This document shows, one piece after another, positions 1 to 5,819 of a stretch of DNA of 7,473 nucleotides; the stretch's first letter is position 1, and every line of letters starts with the position of its first letter. This stretch comes from Novosphingopyxis sp038234155 (lineage in GTDB: Bacteria; Pseudomonadota; Alphaproteobacteria; Sphingomonadales; Sphingomonadaceae). A program made the translations under genes and the position numbers. The notes beneath the pieces were generated by a model, which did no database searches, had not been told where the DNA came from, and saw nothing but the letters and a program-made list of their open reading frames with translations. The DNA is taken from positions 1 through 7,473 of the forward strand of contig JBBSUT010000115.1 of NCBI GenBank assembly GCA_038234155.1, in the 5' to 3' direction.

Positions 1-37
1 AGGCCGGCTAACCGGCGGGCTGGCGGAGGCCGGTTGA
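1..37 (-). other. GC-rich inverted repeats just after hbd
   Basis: On the transcribed (minus) strand, two bases after the hbd stop, AACCGGC (29-35) pairs perfectly with GCCGGTT (10-16) around a 12-base loop. An alternative hairpin pairs 3-7 with 12-16 (GCCGG/CCGGC, 4-base loop), so the two stems share bases and exclude each other. The position fits an mRNA 3' end, but no T run is visible before the window ends, so I do not call it an intrinsic terminator. It may be a 3'-protecting stem or simply GC-rich coincidence. Confidence 0.35.
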
Positions 38-907
38 TCAGCGCGTGGGCCGGGGGGTATCCCCGCTATAATCGTAAAAACCGCGGCCCGATTTGCGGCC
101 GAACCAGCCCGCCTCGACATATTTCACAAGCAGCGGCGCGGGCCGGAACTTGGGATCGCCGGTGCTGGTGAACAGCACGTTGGTGATCTCCAGGCAGGTA
201 TCCAGCCCGATAAAATCGGCCAACGTCAGCGGGCCCATCGGATGGTTCAGGCCCAGCCGGCAGGCGGTATCGATATCCTCGATGCTCGCCACATTCTCGC
301 CCAGCGCGAAACACGCCTCGTTGAGCATGGGCATCAGCACGCGATTGACGATGAAGCCCGGCGCATCGTTGGCGAACACCATCTGCTTGCCCAGCGCCTT
401 GCCGAACCCGCGCACGACCTCGACCGTCTCCTCCGATGTCGCCAGACCCTTGATCACCTCGATCAGACCCATCACCGGCACCGGATTGAAGAAGTGCACG
501 CCGATGAACCGCGCCGGATCGGGCGAGGCCTGCGCCAGCCGGGTGATCGGGATTGAGGAGGTGTTGGACGCCAGCACCGCCTTGTGGCCGAGCACTTGGC
601 CGACCTGGCCGAAAATGGTGCGCTTCACCTCCTCGCGCTCGGTCGCCGCCTCAATCACCAGCCCGGCGGTCGCCATCTTCTCGTAAGACCCGATCGGCTC
701 GATCCTGCCCAGCGCGGTTTGGGCTGCCTGCGCCTCCATCTTGTCCTTTTCAACCAGCCGATTCAGCCGCTGGCCGATGTCCGCCTTGGCTTTGTCCGCC
801 ACCTCCTGGCTGATGTCCGACAGAAACACATGGAAGCCCGCGGCGGCGGATACCTGCGCGATGCCCGCGCCCATCTGGCCCGCGCCGATTACGCCAATGC
901 TGTTCAT
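38..907 (-). CDS. hbd: 3-hydroxybutyryl-CoA dehydrogenase (3-hydroxyacyl-CoA dehydrogenase family)
   Basis: Cytoplasmic NAD(P)-dependent enzyme interconverting 3-hydroxybutyryl-CoA (or short 3-hydroxyacyl-CoA) and acetoacetyl-CoA, in short-chain fatty acid, butanoate or polyhydroxyalkanoate-related metabolism. The 289 residues match the usual single-function length of about 280-290. The N-terminal Rossmann domain opens with GVIGAGQMGAGIA (5-17). The family's catalytic set is visible: Ser117 in SNTSS, His138 in GVHFFNP, Glu150 in LIEV, and Asn188 in GFIVNR. The C-terminal helical domain follows with LNHPMGPLTLADFIGLD (220-236) and ends in the typical GRGFYDY. The start is supported by GAGGA at 914-918, 6 bases upstream. 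It is the last gene of the minus-strand run, 134 bases after egtD, and probably has its own promoter or is read through weakly. Cofactor preference (NAD or NADP) and exact chain length cannot be read from the sequence. The family call is firm. Confidence 0.95.
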   Translation of the reverse strand: MNSIGVIGAGQMGAGIAQVSAAAGFHVFLSDISQEVADKAKADIGQRLNRLVEKDKMEAQAAQTALGRIEPIGSYEKMATAGLVIEAATEREEVKRTIFGQVGQVLGHKAVLASNTSSIPITRLAQASPDPARFIGVHFFNPVPVMGLIEVIKGLATSEETVEVVRGFGKALGKQMVFANDAPGFIVNRVLMPMLNEACFALGENVASIEDIDTACRLGLNHPMGPLTLADFIGLDTCLEITNVLFTSTGDPKFRPAPLLVKYVEAGWFGRKSGRGFYDYSGDTPRPTR

Positions 908-947
908 AAATTGTCCTCTTCATCGCCACATGCGTCCGGCGCTGCCT

Positions 948-966
948 AAAAGAAGCGCGCGGCTTC
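948..966 (-). terminator. weak candidate intrinsic terminator downstream of egtD
   Basis: Read on the minus strand, GAAGC (962-966) and GCTTC (952-956) form a perfect 5-bp stem around a 5-base CGCGC loop, followed directly by TTTT (948-951). It lies about 75 bases after the egtD stop and about 40 bases before the hbd ATG, where an egtBD transcript could end and an hbd leader begin. The stem is short and the T run only four long, so termination would be partial at best. The stem also overlaps a repeat-like segment at 963-973. Confidence 0.3.
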
Positions 967-973
967 GACAAGC
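963..973. repeat. possible degenerate copy of a sphingomonad intergenic repeat
   Basis: The stretch CTTCGACAAGC matches the core of a short element (CTTCGACAAGCTCAG-type) that I recall as very abundant between genes in Sphingomonadales genomes. Beyond these 11 bases the match decays. It lies in the noncoding gap between egtD and hbd. The identification is from memory and rests on a short match, so chance is a real alternative. Confidence 0.3.
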
Positions 974-1041
974 GCGGGACCATCACGCGGCTTAGGAGCG
1001 GCGCAGCGCAGGGGTACGCAGCGTCGAGCGGAGGCGCGGCA

Positions 1042-2013
1042 TCAGGGAGCGAAGCGTTCGGGCACCGCTTCGGCCAGGATGAGCGAGAACCAGCCCTTGT
1101 CGTCGGTCCATTCGCGGATCGGTTCCCAGCTGGCGGCGCGCAGCAGCAGGCGCGAGTCGCGCGGTTTGAACTTGTGGCTGTTTTCGGTGTGGATCGTCTC
1201 GCCCGCGTCCATATGGAAGCGCATCCCCGCCACGGTGAAATCGACGGCCTCCTGCGCACTGATATGCATTTCGATACGCGAATGGCTCTCGTTCCAGAGC
1301 GCGACATGCCGGAATTTTGCGCGCGCCATATCGCCGTCCAGTTCCCGGTTGATGCGGTCCAGCAGGTTGAGATTGAAATCGGCCGTCACCCCGGCGGCAT
1401 CATCATAGGCCGGCACCAGGATCTTTTCCGATTTCACCCGGTCCATGCCGATCAGCAGCAGCGCGCCTTCGCCCAGATTCTCGCGCATCCGGCGCAGCAA
1501 ATCGACGCCGGTACGCGGCACCATATTGCCGATGGTGGAGCCGGGAAAGAAGCCGATCCGCGGCAGATGGCGCGCGGCTTCGGGCAGCGTGATGGGGTGC
1601 ATGAAATCCGCCTCCACCGGTTCAACCGGCAGGCCGGGAAAGCTTTTGGCCAGCGCATCGGCGCTTTCGCGCAGGAATTCACCGCTGATATCGATCGGCA
1701 CGTAGACCGCCGGATCGACGGCGCGCAGCAGGATCGGCGTCTTCACCGAACTGCCCGATCCGAACTCGATCACGGCATGGCCGGTGCCCGCGATCTCGGC
1801 CACTTCGGGGCAGTGTTTTTCCAGCAACCCGCGCTCGGTGCGCGTCGGATAATATTCCGGCAGGTCGGTGATCGCCTCGAACAGGCCGGAGCCGGCATGA
1901 TCGTAGAGCCAGCGCGCCGGAATGGCCTTGGGCACGGCGGCAAGGCCGCGCGTTACGTCCGCGCGGAACGCATCCTTCGCGCCGCCGGAGGTGCCGGCGT
2001 TGTGATTGCTCAT
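1042..2013 (-). CDS. egtD: L-histidine N(alpha)-methyltransferase EgtD
   Basis: S-adenosylmethionine-dependent enzyme that methylates the alpha-amino group of histidine three times to give hercynine, the first committed step to ergothioneine. The 323 residues equal the known family length (about 320). SAM-binding motif: EFGSGSSVKT (83-92). The substrate pocket is recognisable: FFPGSTIGN (155-163) with Asn163, Tyr203 in AYDDAAGVTADFN, and Glu277 and Ser279 in ENSHKF, corresponding to Asn166, Tyr206, Glu282 and Ser284 of the Mycobacterium enzyme. N-terminal LPEYYPTRTE (51-60) is also typical. The chosen start at 2013 has AGGGG at 2020-2024, 6 bases upstream. The frame stays open to 2109, but that extension would lie inside egtB and is not family-like. 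egtD follows egtB by 13 bases and is surely co-transcribed with it. Confidence 0.95.
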   Translation of the reverse strand: MSNHNAGTSGGAKDAFRADVTRGLAAVPKAIPARWLYDHAGSGLFEAITDLPEYYPTRTERGLLEKHCPEVAEIAGTGHAVIEFGSGSSVKTPILLRAVDPAVYVPIDISGEFLRESADALAKSFPGLPVEPVEADFMHPITLPEAARHLPRIGFFPGSTIGNMVPRTGVDLLRRMRENLGEGALLLIGMDRVKSEKILVPAYDDAAGVTADFNLNLLDRINRELDGDMARAKFRHVALWNESHSRIEMHISAQEAVDFTVAGMRFHMDAGETIHTENSHKFKPRDSRLLLRAASWEPIREWTDDKGWFSLILAEAVPERFAP

Positions 2014-2019
2014 GTCTTG

Positions 2020-2024
2020 CCCCT
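2020..2024 (-). promoter_or_regulatory. egtD ribosome binding site (decides the start)
   Basis: AGGGG on the minus strand, 6 bases before ATG 2013 and lying within the 13-base gap after the egtB stop. It favours ATG 2013 over the upstream ATG at 2109, which is inside the egtB coding region. Confidence 0.7.
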
Positions 2025-2026
2025 GC

Positions 2027-3334
2027 TCAGATGTCTTTTGCCAGCCGGATACCAGTGAATTGCCAGCGCTGGTGCGGATAGAAGAAATTGCGATAGCAGG
2101 CGCGCACATGGCCGCGCGGCGTGGCGCAGCTGCCGCCTTTCAGCACGAACTGGCCGCTCATGAACTTGCCGTTATATTCGCCCACCGCGCCCTCGGCCGG
2201 CGCAAAGCCGGGATAGGGACGAAAGGCGCTGCCGGTCCATTCCCACACGTCGCCAAACATTTGCGTCATGCCTGCGCCACCATGAGCGGGGGCGCGAGCG
2301 GGGGCGTGGCCGGGGACAGGCGCGGGCGCCGGGCGGATGGCGCCAGCGGCATCGAGCTGATTGCCAGAGGCCGCATCCAGCGCGGCGGCGGCGCTTTCCC
2401 ATTCCGGCTCGGTCGGCAGGCGTGCGCCCGCCCAGCTGGCATAGGCATCGGCCTCATACAGGCTGACGTGACATACCGGCGCGGCATCGTCGACCGGCTG
2501 CATGCCGTCCAGACCGAACTGCGCCCAGCCGCCATCTGCGTCCTGCGCCCAGTAGAGCGGGGCCGTGATATGCTCCGCGCGCGCCCATGCCCAGCCGTCC
2601 GACAGCCAGTGGCGCGGATCGCCATAGCCGCCGTCCGCGATGAACTGCTTCCATTCGCCGTTGGTAACGCAGCGGCTGGCCAGCGCGTGGGGATGGAGCA
2701 GCGCCGCGTGCCGGGGGCCCTCGCAATCATAGGCGAAACCGTCGGCATCATGGCCCAGATCGACCACGCCGGTGCGCCCTTCGATCCATTGAAGCGGCGC
2801 GGTTTGCGCATGGTGCAGGCGGCGCGGCGCAGACCAGAGCGCAGGCTTGAGCGGATTGCGCGACAGCAGATGCAGAAGGTCGGTCTGGAACAGTTCCTGA
2901 TGCTGCTGTTCGTGATGGATGCCCAGTTCGAGCAGCGTCATCGCCGCGTCCGGCAGCGCGTGGAAACAATCGGCGACGGCGGCATCGACATGCGCGCGGT
3001 ACGCCCGCACCTCATCCAGCGAAGGCCGGGTGATCATGCCGCGCTGACAGCGATCGTGCCGCTCCCCTTCCGCCTCATAATAGCTGTTGAACAGGAACGC
3101 GAACTGCGCGTCGAACGGCTGATACCCGGCCACATGATCGCGCAGGATGAAGGTTTCGAAGAACCAGCTGGTGTGCGCCATGTGCCATTTGGAGGGAGAG
3201 GCGTCCGCCATCGACTGCACCGTGGCATCCGCGTCGGACAGCGGCGCGGCCAGGGCCAGCGTGAGCGCGCGGGTGGCGCGAAAATCGTCCAGCAGCGCGC
3301 CATCGCGCGGGGCAAGCTTCGGTCGGCTGGACAT
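2027..3334 (-). CDS. egtB: Ergothioneine sulfoxide synthase EgtB
   Basis: Non-heme iron enzyme that joins hercynine to the sulfur of cysteine or gamma-glutamylcysteine using O2, giving the sulfoxide precursor of ergothioneine. It has 435 residues. The N-terminal DinB-like domain carries the iron ligands: His54 in KWHMAHTSWFFE (49-60) and the HX3HXE motif as His141, His145 and Glu147. The C-terminal FGE/sulfatase-modifying-type domain shows RLPTEPEWE (305-313), FGDVWEWT (360-367), LKGGSCATPRGHVR (398-411), and WQFTGIRLAKD near the end. Tyr85-Tyr86 in NSYYEAEGERHDR resembles the paired tyrosines of the Chloracidobacterium ('type II') enzyme, so the thiol donor may be cysteine; that is an inference. 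A Pro/Ala-rich linker (335-351) includes a 12-base duplication. Start: AGAGG at 3341-3345, 6 bases upstream. First gene of an egtBD pair, 62 bases after the adenosyltransferase gene. Confidence 0.95.
   Translation of the reverse strand: MSSRPKLAPRDGALLDDFRATRALTLALAAPLSDADATVQSMADASPSKWHMAHTSWFFETFILRDHVAGYQPFDAQFAFLFNSYYEAEGERHDRCQRGMITRPSLDEVRAYRAHVDAAVADCFHALPDAAMTLLELGIHHEQQHQELFQTDLLHLLSRNPLKPALWSAPRRLHHAQTAPLQWIEGRTGVVDLGHDADGFAYDCEGPRHAALLHPHALASRCVTNGEWKQFIADGGYGDPRHWLSDGWAWARAEHITAPLYWAQDADGGWAQFGLDGMQPVDDAAPVCHVSLYEADAYASWAGARLPTEPEWESAAAALDAASGNQLDAAGAIRPAPAPVPGHAPARAPAHGGAGMTQMFGDVWEWTGSAFRPYPGFAPAEGAVGEYNGKFMSGQFVLKGGSCATPRGHVRACYRNFFYPHQRWQFTGIRLAKDI
2284..2307. repeat. 12-bp tandem duplication inside egtB
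   Basis: Two adjacent 12-base units, gagcgggggcgc and gagcgggggcgt, differ only in the last base. On the coding strand they encode the neighbouring four-residue units APAR (344-347) and APAH (348-351), in frame, within a Pro/Ala-rich linker before the FGDVWEWT motif. This looks like slippage in a tolerant loop. Confidence 0.75.
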
Positions 3335-3396
3335 GACAGGCCTCTTTTCTAGACGGCGCGGCGCGCGGGCGCCTCAACCGATGTCAACACAAGCTC
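3335..3396 (-). promoter_or_regulatory. egtB leader with possible promoter element and GC hairpin
   Basis: This 62-base gap separates the adenosyltransferase stop from egtB. It contains a perfect TTGACA on the minus strand at 3382-3387, then a GGCGC-CCGC-GCGCC hairpin (3360-3373), then the egtB ribosome site. No -10-like hexamer lies 16-18 bases past TTGACA (that stretch is pure G/C), and TCTAGA at the right strand is 28 bases away. A separate egtBD promoter is therefore possible but not shown. Read-through from upstream is the alternative. Confidence 0.3.
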
Positions 3397-4008
3397 TCAG
3401 CGCGTCGCTCCGGGTTTCCAAAGCACGTCGCCGGTTGCGGTTCCGTCCGGCGCTGCCACATTGGCCCGGCGCGCGGCGGTGAACAGATAGTCCGACAGCC
3501 GGTTGATATAGCGTAGCGCCTCGGGGTTCAGGCCGTGGGCATGATGCGCCGCCACCATCGATCGTTCGGCCCGGCGCGCAATCGCGCGGGCCAGATGGAG
3601 CGCAGACGCGCCCGCCGTTCCCGCCGGCAGGATGAAGCTGGTGAGCGGTGCCAGCGCCATGTTCAGCCGGTCGATCTCGGTCTCGAGCCAGGCCGTCTGG
3701 CTGGCCACGATGCGCAGTTCCATCGGTGACGGAGCAAAATCGACACCGGGCGTGGCGACGTCCGCGCCCAGATCAAACAGATCATTCTGTATGCGGGAGA
3801 GCGCGGGCGCGATGCCGCCGTCCGGATCGGCGCTTTGGGGCGTGTGCGTGCCCAGCGCGCCGATCGCCAGGCCGATGGCGCTGTTGGTTTCATCGACGTC
3901 GCCGATCGCGGCCATGCGCGCGTCATCCTTGGGCAAACGCGACCCGTCGACCAGTCCGGTGCTGCCATCGTCCCCGGTGCGGGTGTAAATTTTGTTGAGC
4001 TTGACCAC
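3397..4008 (-). CDS. pduO: PduO-type ATP:cob(I)alamin adenosyltransferase
   Basis: Transfers the adenosyl group of ATP to cob(I)alamin (or cobyrinic acid a,c-diamide), making the coenzyme form of B12 used by enzymes such as methylmalonyl-CoA mutase. The 203 residues are within the family's usual range (about 185-200). ATP-binding N-terminus: KIYTRTGDDGSTGL (6-19). Further family blocks are GDVDETNSAIG (37-47), FILPAG (125-130), RAIARRAER (141-149) and YINRLSDYLFTAARRAN (167-183). The start is GTG at 4008, chosen because MVKLNKIYTRTG is the standard N-terminus. No clear Shine-Dalgarno precedes it, and the upstream gene stops only 12 bases earlier, so translational coupling is likely. Together with the small membrane protein it forms a pair often seen next to electron-transfer flavoprotein genes in alphaproteobacteria. 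The function call is strong. Confidence 0.93.
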   Translation of the reverse strand: MVKLNKIYTRTGDDGSTGLVDGSRLPKDDARMAAIGDVDETNSAIGLAIGALGTHTPQSADPDGGIAPALSRIQNDLFDLGADVATPGVDFAPSPMELRIVASQTAWLETEIDRLNMALAPLTSFILPAGTAGASALHLARAIARRAERSMVAAHHAHGLNPEALRYINRLSDYLFTAARRANVAAPDGTATGDVLWKPGATR

Positions 4009-4020
4009 GCGATTCGGGCG

Positions 4021-4248
4021 CTACTGGGCCTGGCTGAGGATCAGCAACAGCGCGACCAGAAGGATCGCGATCGCCTGCCATTTCACGCGCGCGAACATCA
4101 TCTTGTTTTGCAGATTGGCTGATTTGGGCGTGCCGTTCTCATCCACATCTTCCGGTTTCATGTTGGCGAACGACGCCAGACCGCGCACGAGCGCCAGGAC
4201 GACCAGGCAGGCCGCAATGATGATACCGATGACAAGAATAGCGCCCAT
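4021..4248 (-). CDS. Twin-transmembrane small protein (HIG1 domain)
   Basis: A 75-residue inner-membrane protein with two predicted transmembrane helices (about 3-22 and 57-72). They are joined by a polar, acidic loop containing KPEDVDENGTPKSANLQNK. The segment NKMMFARVKWQAIAILLV (48-65) is the recognisable core of the HIG1 family (hypoxia-induced gene 1; mitochondrial relatives associate with cytochrome c oxidase). The bacterial role is not established, and a link to respiratory complexes is only inferred from the family. It lies 9 bases after gluQRS and 12 bases before the adenosyltransferase gene, the latter being a common alphaproteobacterial pairing. The ribosome site is weak (AGG at 4252-4254, close to the ATG), so translation may depend on the upstream gene. 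Confidence 0.85.
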   Translation of the reverse strand: MGAILVIGIIIAACLVVLALVRGLASFANMKPEDVDENGTPKSANLQNKMMFARVKWQAIAILLVALLLILSQAQ

Positions 4249-4257
4249 GAGCCTAAG

Positions 4258-5172
4258 CTAGGGACTGGATAGCGAAATGCCAGCGGGAAAGTGATGCGCG
4301 CGCAACCGGTCGGCCAACGCCGCACCGTTCTCGCCCGCCGCACGCCGGGCCGCCAGCGCGGGCGCAGTTCTGGATTTGGCCAGCTTCTCGCCGTCCGGGC
4401 CCAGCAGCAACGGGTGGTGCCAGTAATCCGGCCGCGGCAGGCCCAGCAGCGCTTGCAGCAGCACGTGCAGATCGGTGTAATCGAACAGATCCGCCCCGCG
4501 TACGACCGGGCCGATCGCCTGCGCGGCATCGTCCAGGGTGGCCGCCAGATGATAGCTGGCCGGGGCATCCTTGCGCCAAAGCACAATATCCCCGAACCGC
4601 GCGGGATCGGCCGTCACCGCGCCGCGCAGGAGATCGCGCCAGCCCAGCGGGCCGGTGCGCGCCATCGCGTCATCCATCCGCAGCCGCCAGCTATGCGGGC
4701 GCCCGGGATCCCCGGCCGGCGCGGCGCGGCGGCAGGTGCCGGGATAGGCCGGGCCGTCCGGGCCATGGCGCACCGGCTGCTTGCGCAGCGCCTCGGCGAT
4801 TGCGCTGCGGGTGCACCAGCAGCGGTACAGCAGACTGGCGGCACGCAGCGTCTCGAACGCGGCGCGGTATGCCGCGATGCGGCTGGACTGGCGCAGCGGC
4901 GGTTCGTCCGGCGGCAGGCCCAGCCACGCCAGATCGGCCAGCGCGCCCGTGATATGTTCCGGCCGGCTGCGGCTGCCGTCGATATCCTCGATCCGCACCA
5001 GAAACCGCCCGCCGGTGGCCCGCGCCAGATCGTGGCAATAGAGTGCCGACAGCGCATGGCCGATATGCAGCGGCCCGTTGGGGCTGGGCGCGAACCGGGT
5101 TATCGCCGCGCTTTCCACAGAATTTGTCACCCGATGCGGCAAAAACGTTCCGGAAGTTTCGGCCAAGGTCAT
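4258..5172 (-). CDS. gluQRS: Glutamyl-Q tRNA(Asp) synthetase
   Basis: Activates glutamate and attaches it to the queuosine base at position 34 of tRNA-Asp. It is a paralogue of the GluRS catalytic core without the anticodon-binding domain, which explains 304 residues against roughly 470 for GltX. Class I signatures: TRFAPSPNGPLHIGH (25-39, with HIGH at 36-39) and a KMSKS-like KLAKS (263-267). The family's zinc site is present as Cys118-x-Cys120, Tyr143 and Cys147 (CWC...YPGTC). GADLFDYTDLHVLLQALLG (226-244) is also typical. The start is uncertain: ATG 5172 lacks a good ribosome site, while GTG at 5118 (residue 19) has GGTGA 8 bases upstream and would give the short N-terminus more usual for the family. 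It is divergent from the HNH gene and heads the tightly spaced minus-strand unit. Confidence 0.92.
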   Translation of the reverse strand: MTLAETSGTFLPHRVTNSVESAAITRFAPSPNGPLHIGHALSALYCHDLARATGGRFLVRIEDIDGSRSRPEHITGALADLAWLGLPPDEPPLRQSSRIAAYRAAFETLRAASLLYRCWCTRSAIAEALRKQPVRHGPDGPAYPGTCRRAAPAGDPGRPHSWRLRMDDAMARTGPLGWRDLLRGAVTADPARFGDIVLWRKDAPASYHLAATLDDAAQAIGPVVRGADLFDYTDLHVLLQALLGLPRPDYWHHPLLLGPDGEKLAKSRTAPALAARRAAGENGAALADRLRAHHFPAGISLSSP

Positions 5173-5234
5173 TGGCCTGTCACTTTTTTGCGTTTATCAG
5201 GGCACGAAACAAGTCGAGGAGCGATCGTTCGGGC
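5173..5234. promoter_or_regulatory. divergent intergenic region gluQRS / HNH gene
   Basis: A 62-base gap (116 if gluQRS begins at GTG 5118) between two divergent starts must carry promoters for both directions. It holds the most AT-rich run nearby (5180-5200, six T in a row). I could not fit a convincing -35/-10 pair on either strand, so only the regional role is claimed. Confidence 0.45.
5216..5221 (+). promoter_or_regulatory. HNH gene ribosome binding site (decides the start)
   Basis: GAGGAG ends 13 bases before ATG 5235. That spacing is long, but it is the only good purine-rich site near the family-like N-terminus. The same frame is open from 5043, but that extension overlaps gluQRS antisense and has no family resemblance. 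Confidence 0.55.
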
Positions 5235-5819
5235 ATGTACCATCCGGACATTCTGGATAATCCCGCGAGTTTGCGCCACCCGGAAAGTTGCCCGGCGCTG
5301 ATCCTCAATGCGGATTACACGCCGCTGAGCTATTATCCGCTCAGCCTGTGGCCGTGGCAGACCGCGATCAAGGCGGTGTTCCTCGACAAGGTCGATATTA
5401 TCGCCAGTTACGAGCGCGCCGTGCACAGCCCCAGCTTCGCAATGAAAATCCCCTCGGTGATCGCGCTGCGCCAATATGTGCGGCCGAGCGAATATCCCGC
5501 GTTCACGCGGTTCAACCTGTTCCTGCGCGACAAGTTCGCCTGTTTATATTGCGGCAGCGAGGATAATCTCACCTTCGATCATGTGGTGCCGCGGCGCCAG
5601 GGCGGCGGCACCAGCTGGGAGAATGTCGCCACCGCCTGCCTGCCGTGCAATCTCAAAAAAGGCGGACGCACGCCCAAGGAAGCGCATATGCAGCTGTTCC
5701 TGAAGCCCCACCGGCCGACCAGCTGGCAATTGCAGGAACGCGGCCGCGCCTTCCCGCCAGGCTATCTGCACGAAAGCTGGCACGACTGGCTCTATTGGGA
5801 CATCGAACTGGAATATTAG
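5235..5819 (+). CDS. HNH endonuclease family protein
   Basis: A 194-residue protein of the HNH nuclease superfamily, strongly conserved across alphaproteobacteria but without an assigned cellular role as far as I know. The first half (20-95) is a family-specific block including LILNADYTPLSYYPLSLW (22-39) and YVRPSEYPAFTRFNLFLRDKF (81-101). The HNH domain follows: zinc pair Cys103-x2-Cys106, FDHVVPRRQGG (114-124) with the metal/catalytic His116, Asn130 in WEN, second zinc pair Cys135-x2-Cys138, and Asn139. All expected catalytic and zinc residues are intact, so nuclease activity is plausible. The C-terminus is rich in Trp and Tyr (SWHDWLYWDIELEY). It is a standalone gene with no methylase, toxin partner or phage genes nearby, which argues against a restriction or homing element and for a housekeeping role. 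It ends in a 4-base overlap with the convergent membrane-protein gene. Confidence 0.9.
   Translation: MYHPDILDNPASLRHPESCPALILNADYTPLSYYPLSLWPWQTAIKAVFLDKVDIIASYERAVHSPSFAMKIPSVIALRQYVRPSEYPAFTRFNLFLRDKFACLYCGSEDNLTFDHVVPRRQGGGTSWENVATACLPCNLKKGGRTPKEAHMQLFLKPHRPTSWQLQERGRAFPPGYLHESWHDWLYWDIELEY

Noticed and set aside
908..1041. Remnant of etfA between egtD and hbd
   Set aside because: Translation of the minus-strand frames shows no EtfA C-terminal resemblance, so no gene relic can be claimed.
1174..2058. 294-codon plus-strand frame opposite egtD
   Set aside because: It is antisense to an unmistakable EgtD, shows no recognisable family and no start signals.
2014..2109. N-terminal extension of EgtD to ATG 2109
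   Set aside because: It lies inside egtB, is unlike the family N-terminus, and ATG 2013 has a well-placed ribosome site.
2006..3352. 448-codon open frame on the plus strand opposite egtB
   Set aside because: It is fully antisense to a clear EgtB with intact motifs, and its composition is Arg/Ala/Gly-rich nonsense typical of GC-rich shadows.
5043..5234. N-terminal extension of the HNH protein to ATG 5043
   Set aside because: It overlaps gluQRS antisense; the homologous N-terminus begins at MYHPDILDNP (5235).
4291..5301. 336-codon plus-strand frame across gluQRS and the divergent gap
   Set aside because: It is antisense to gluQRS, Arg/Gln-rich, and runs through the HNH start in another frame. 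It is a shadow.
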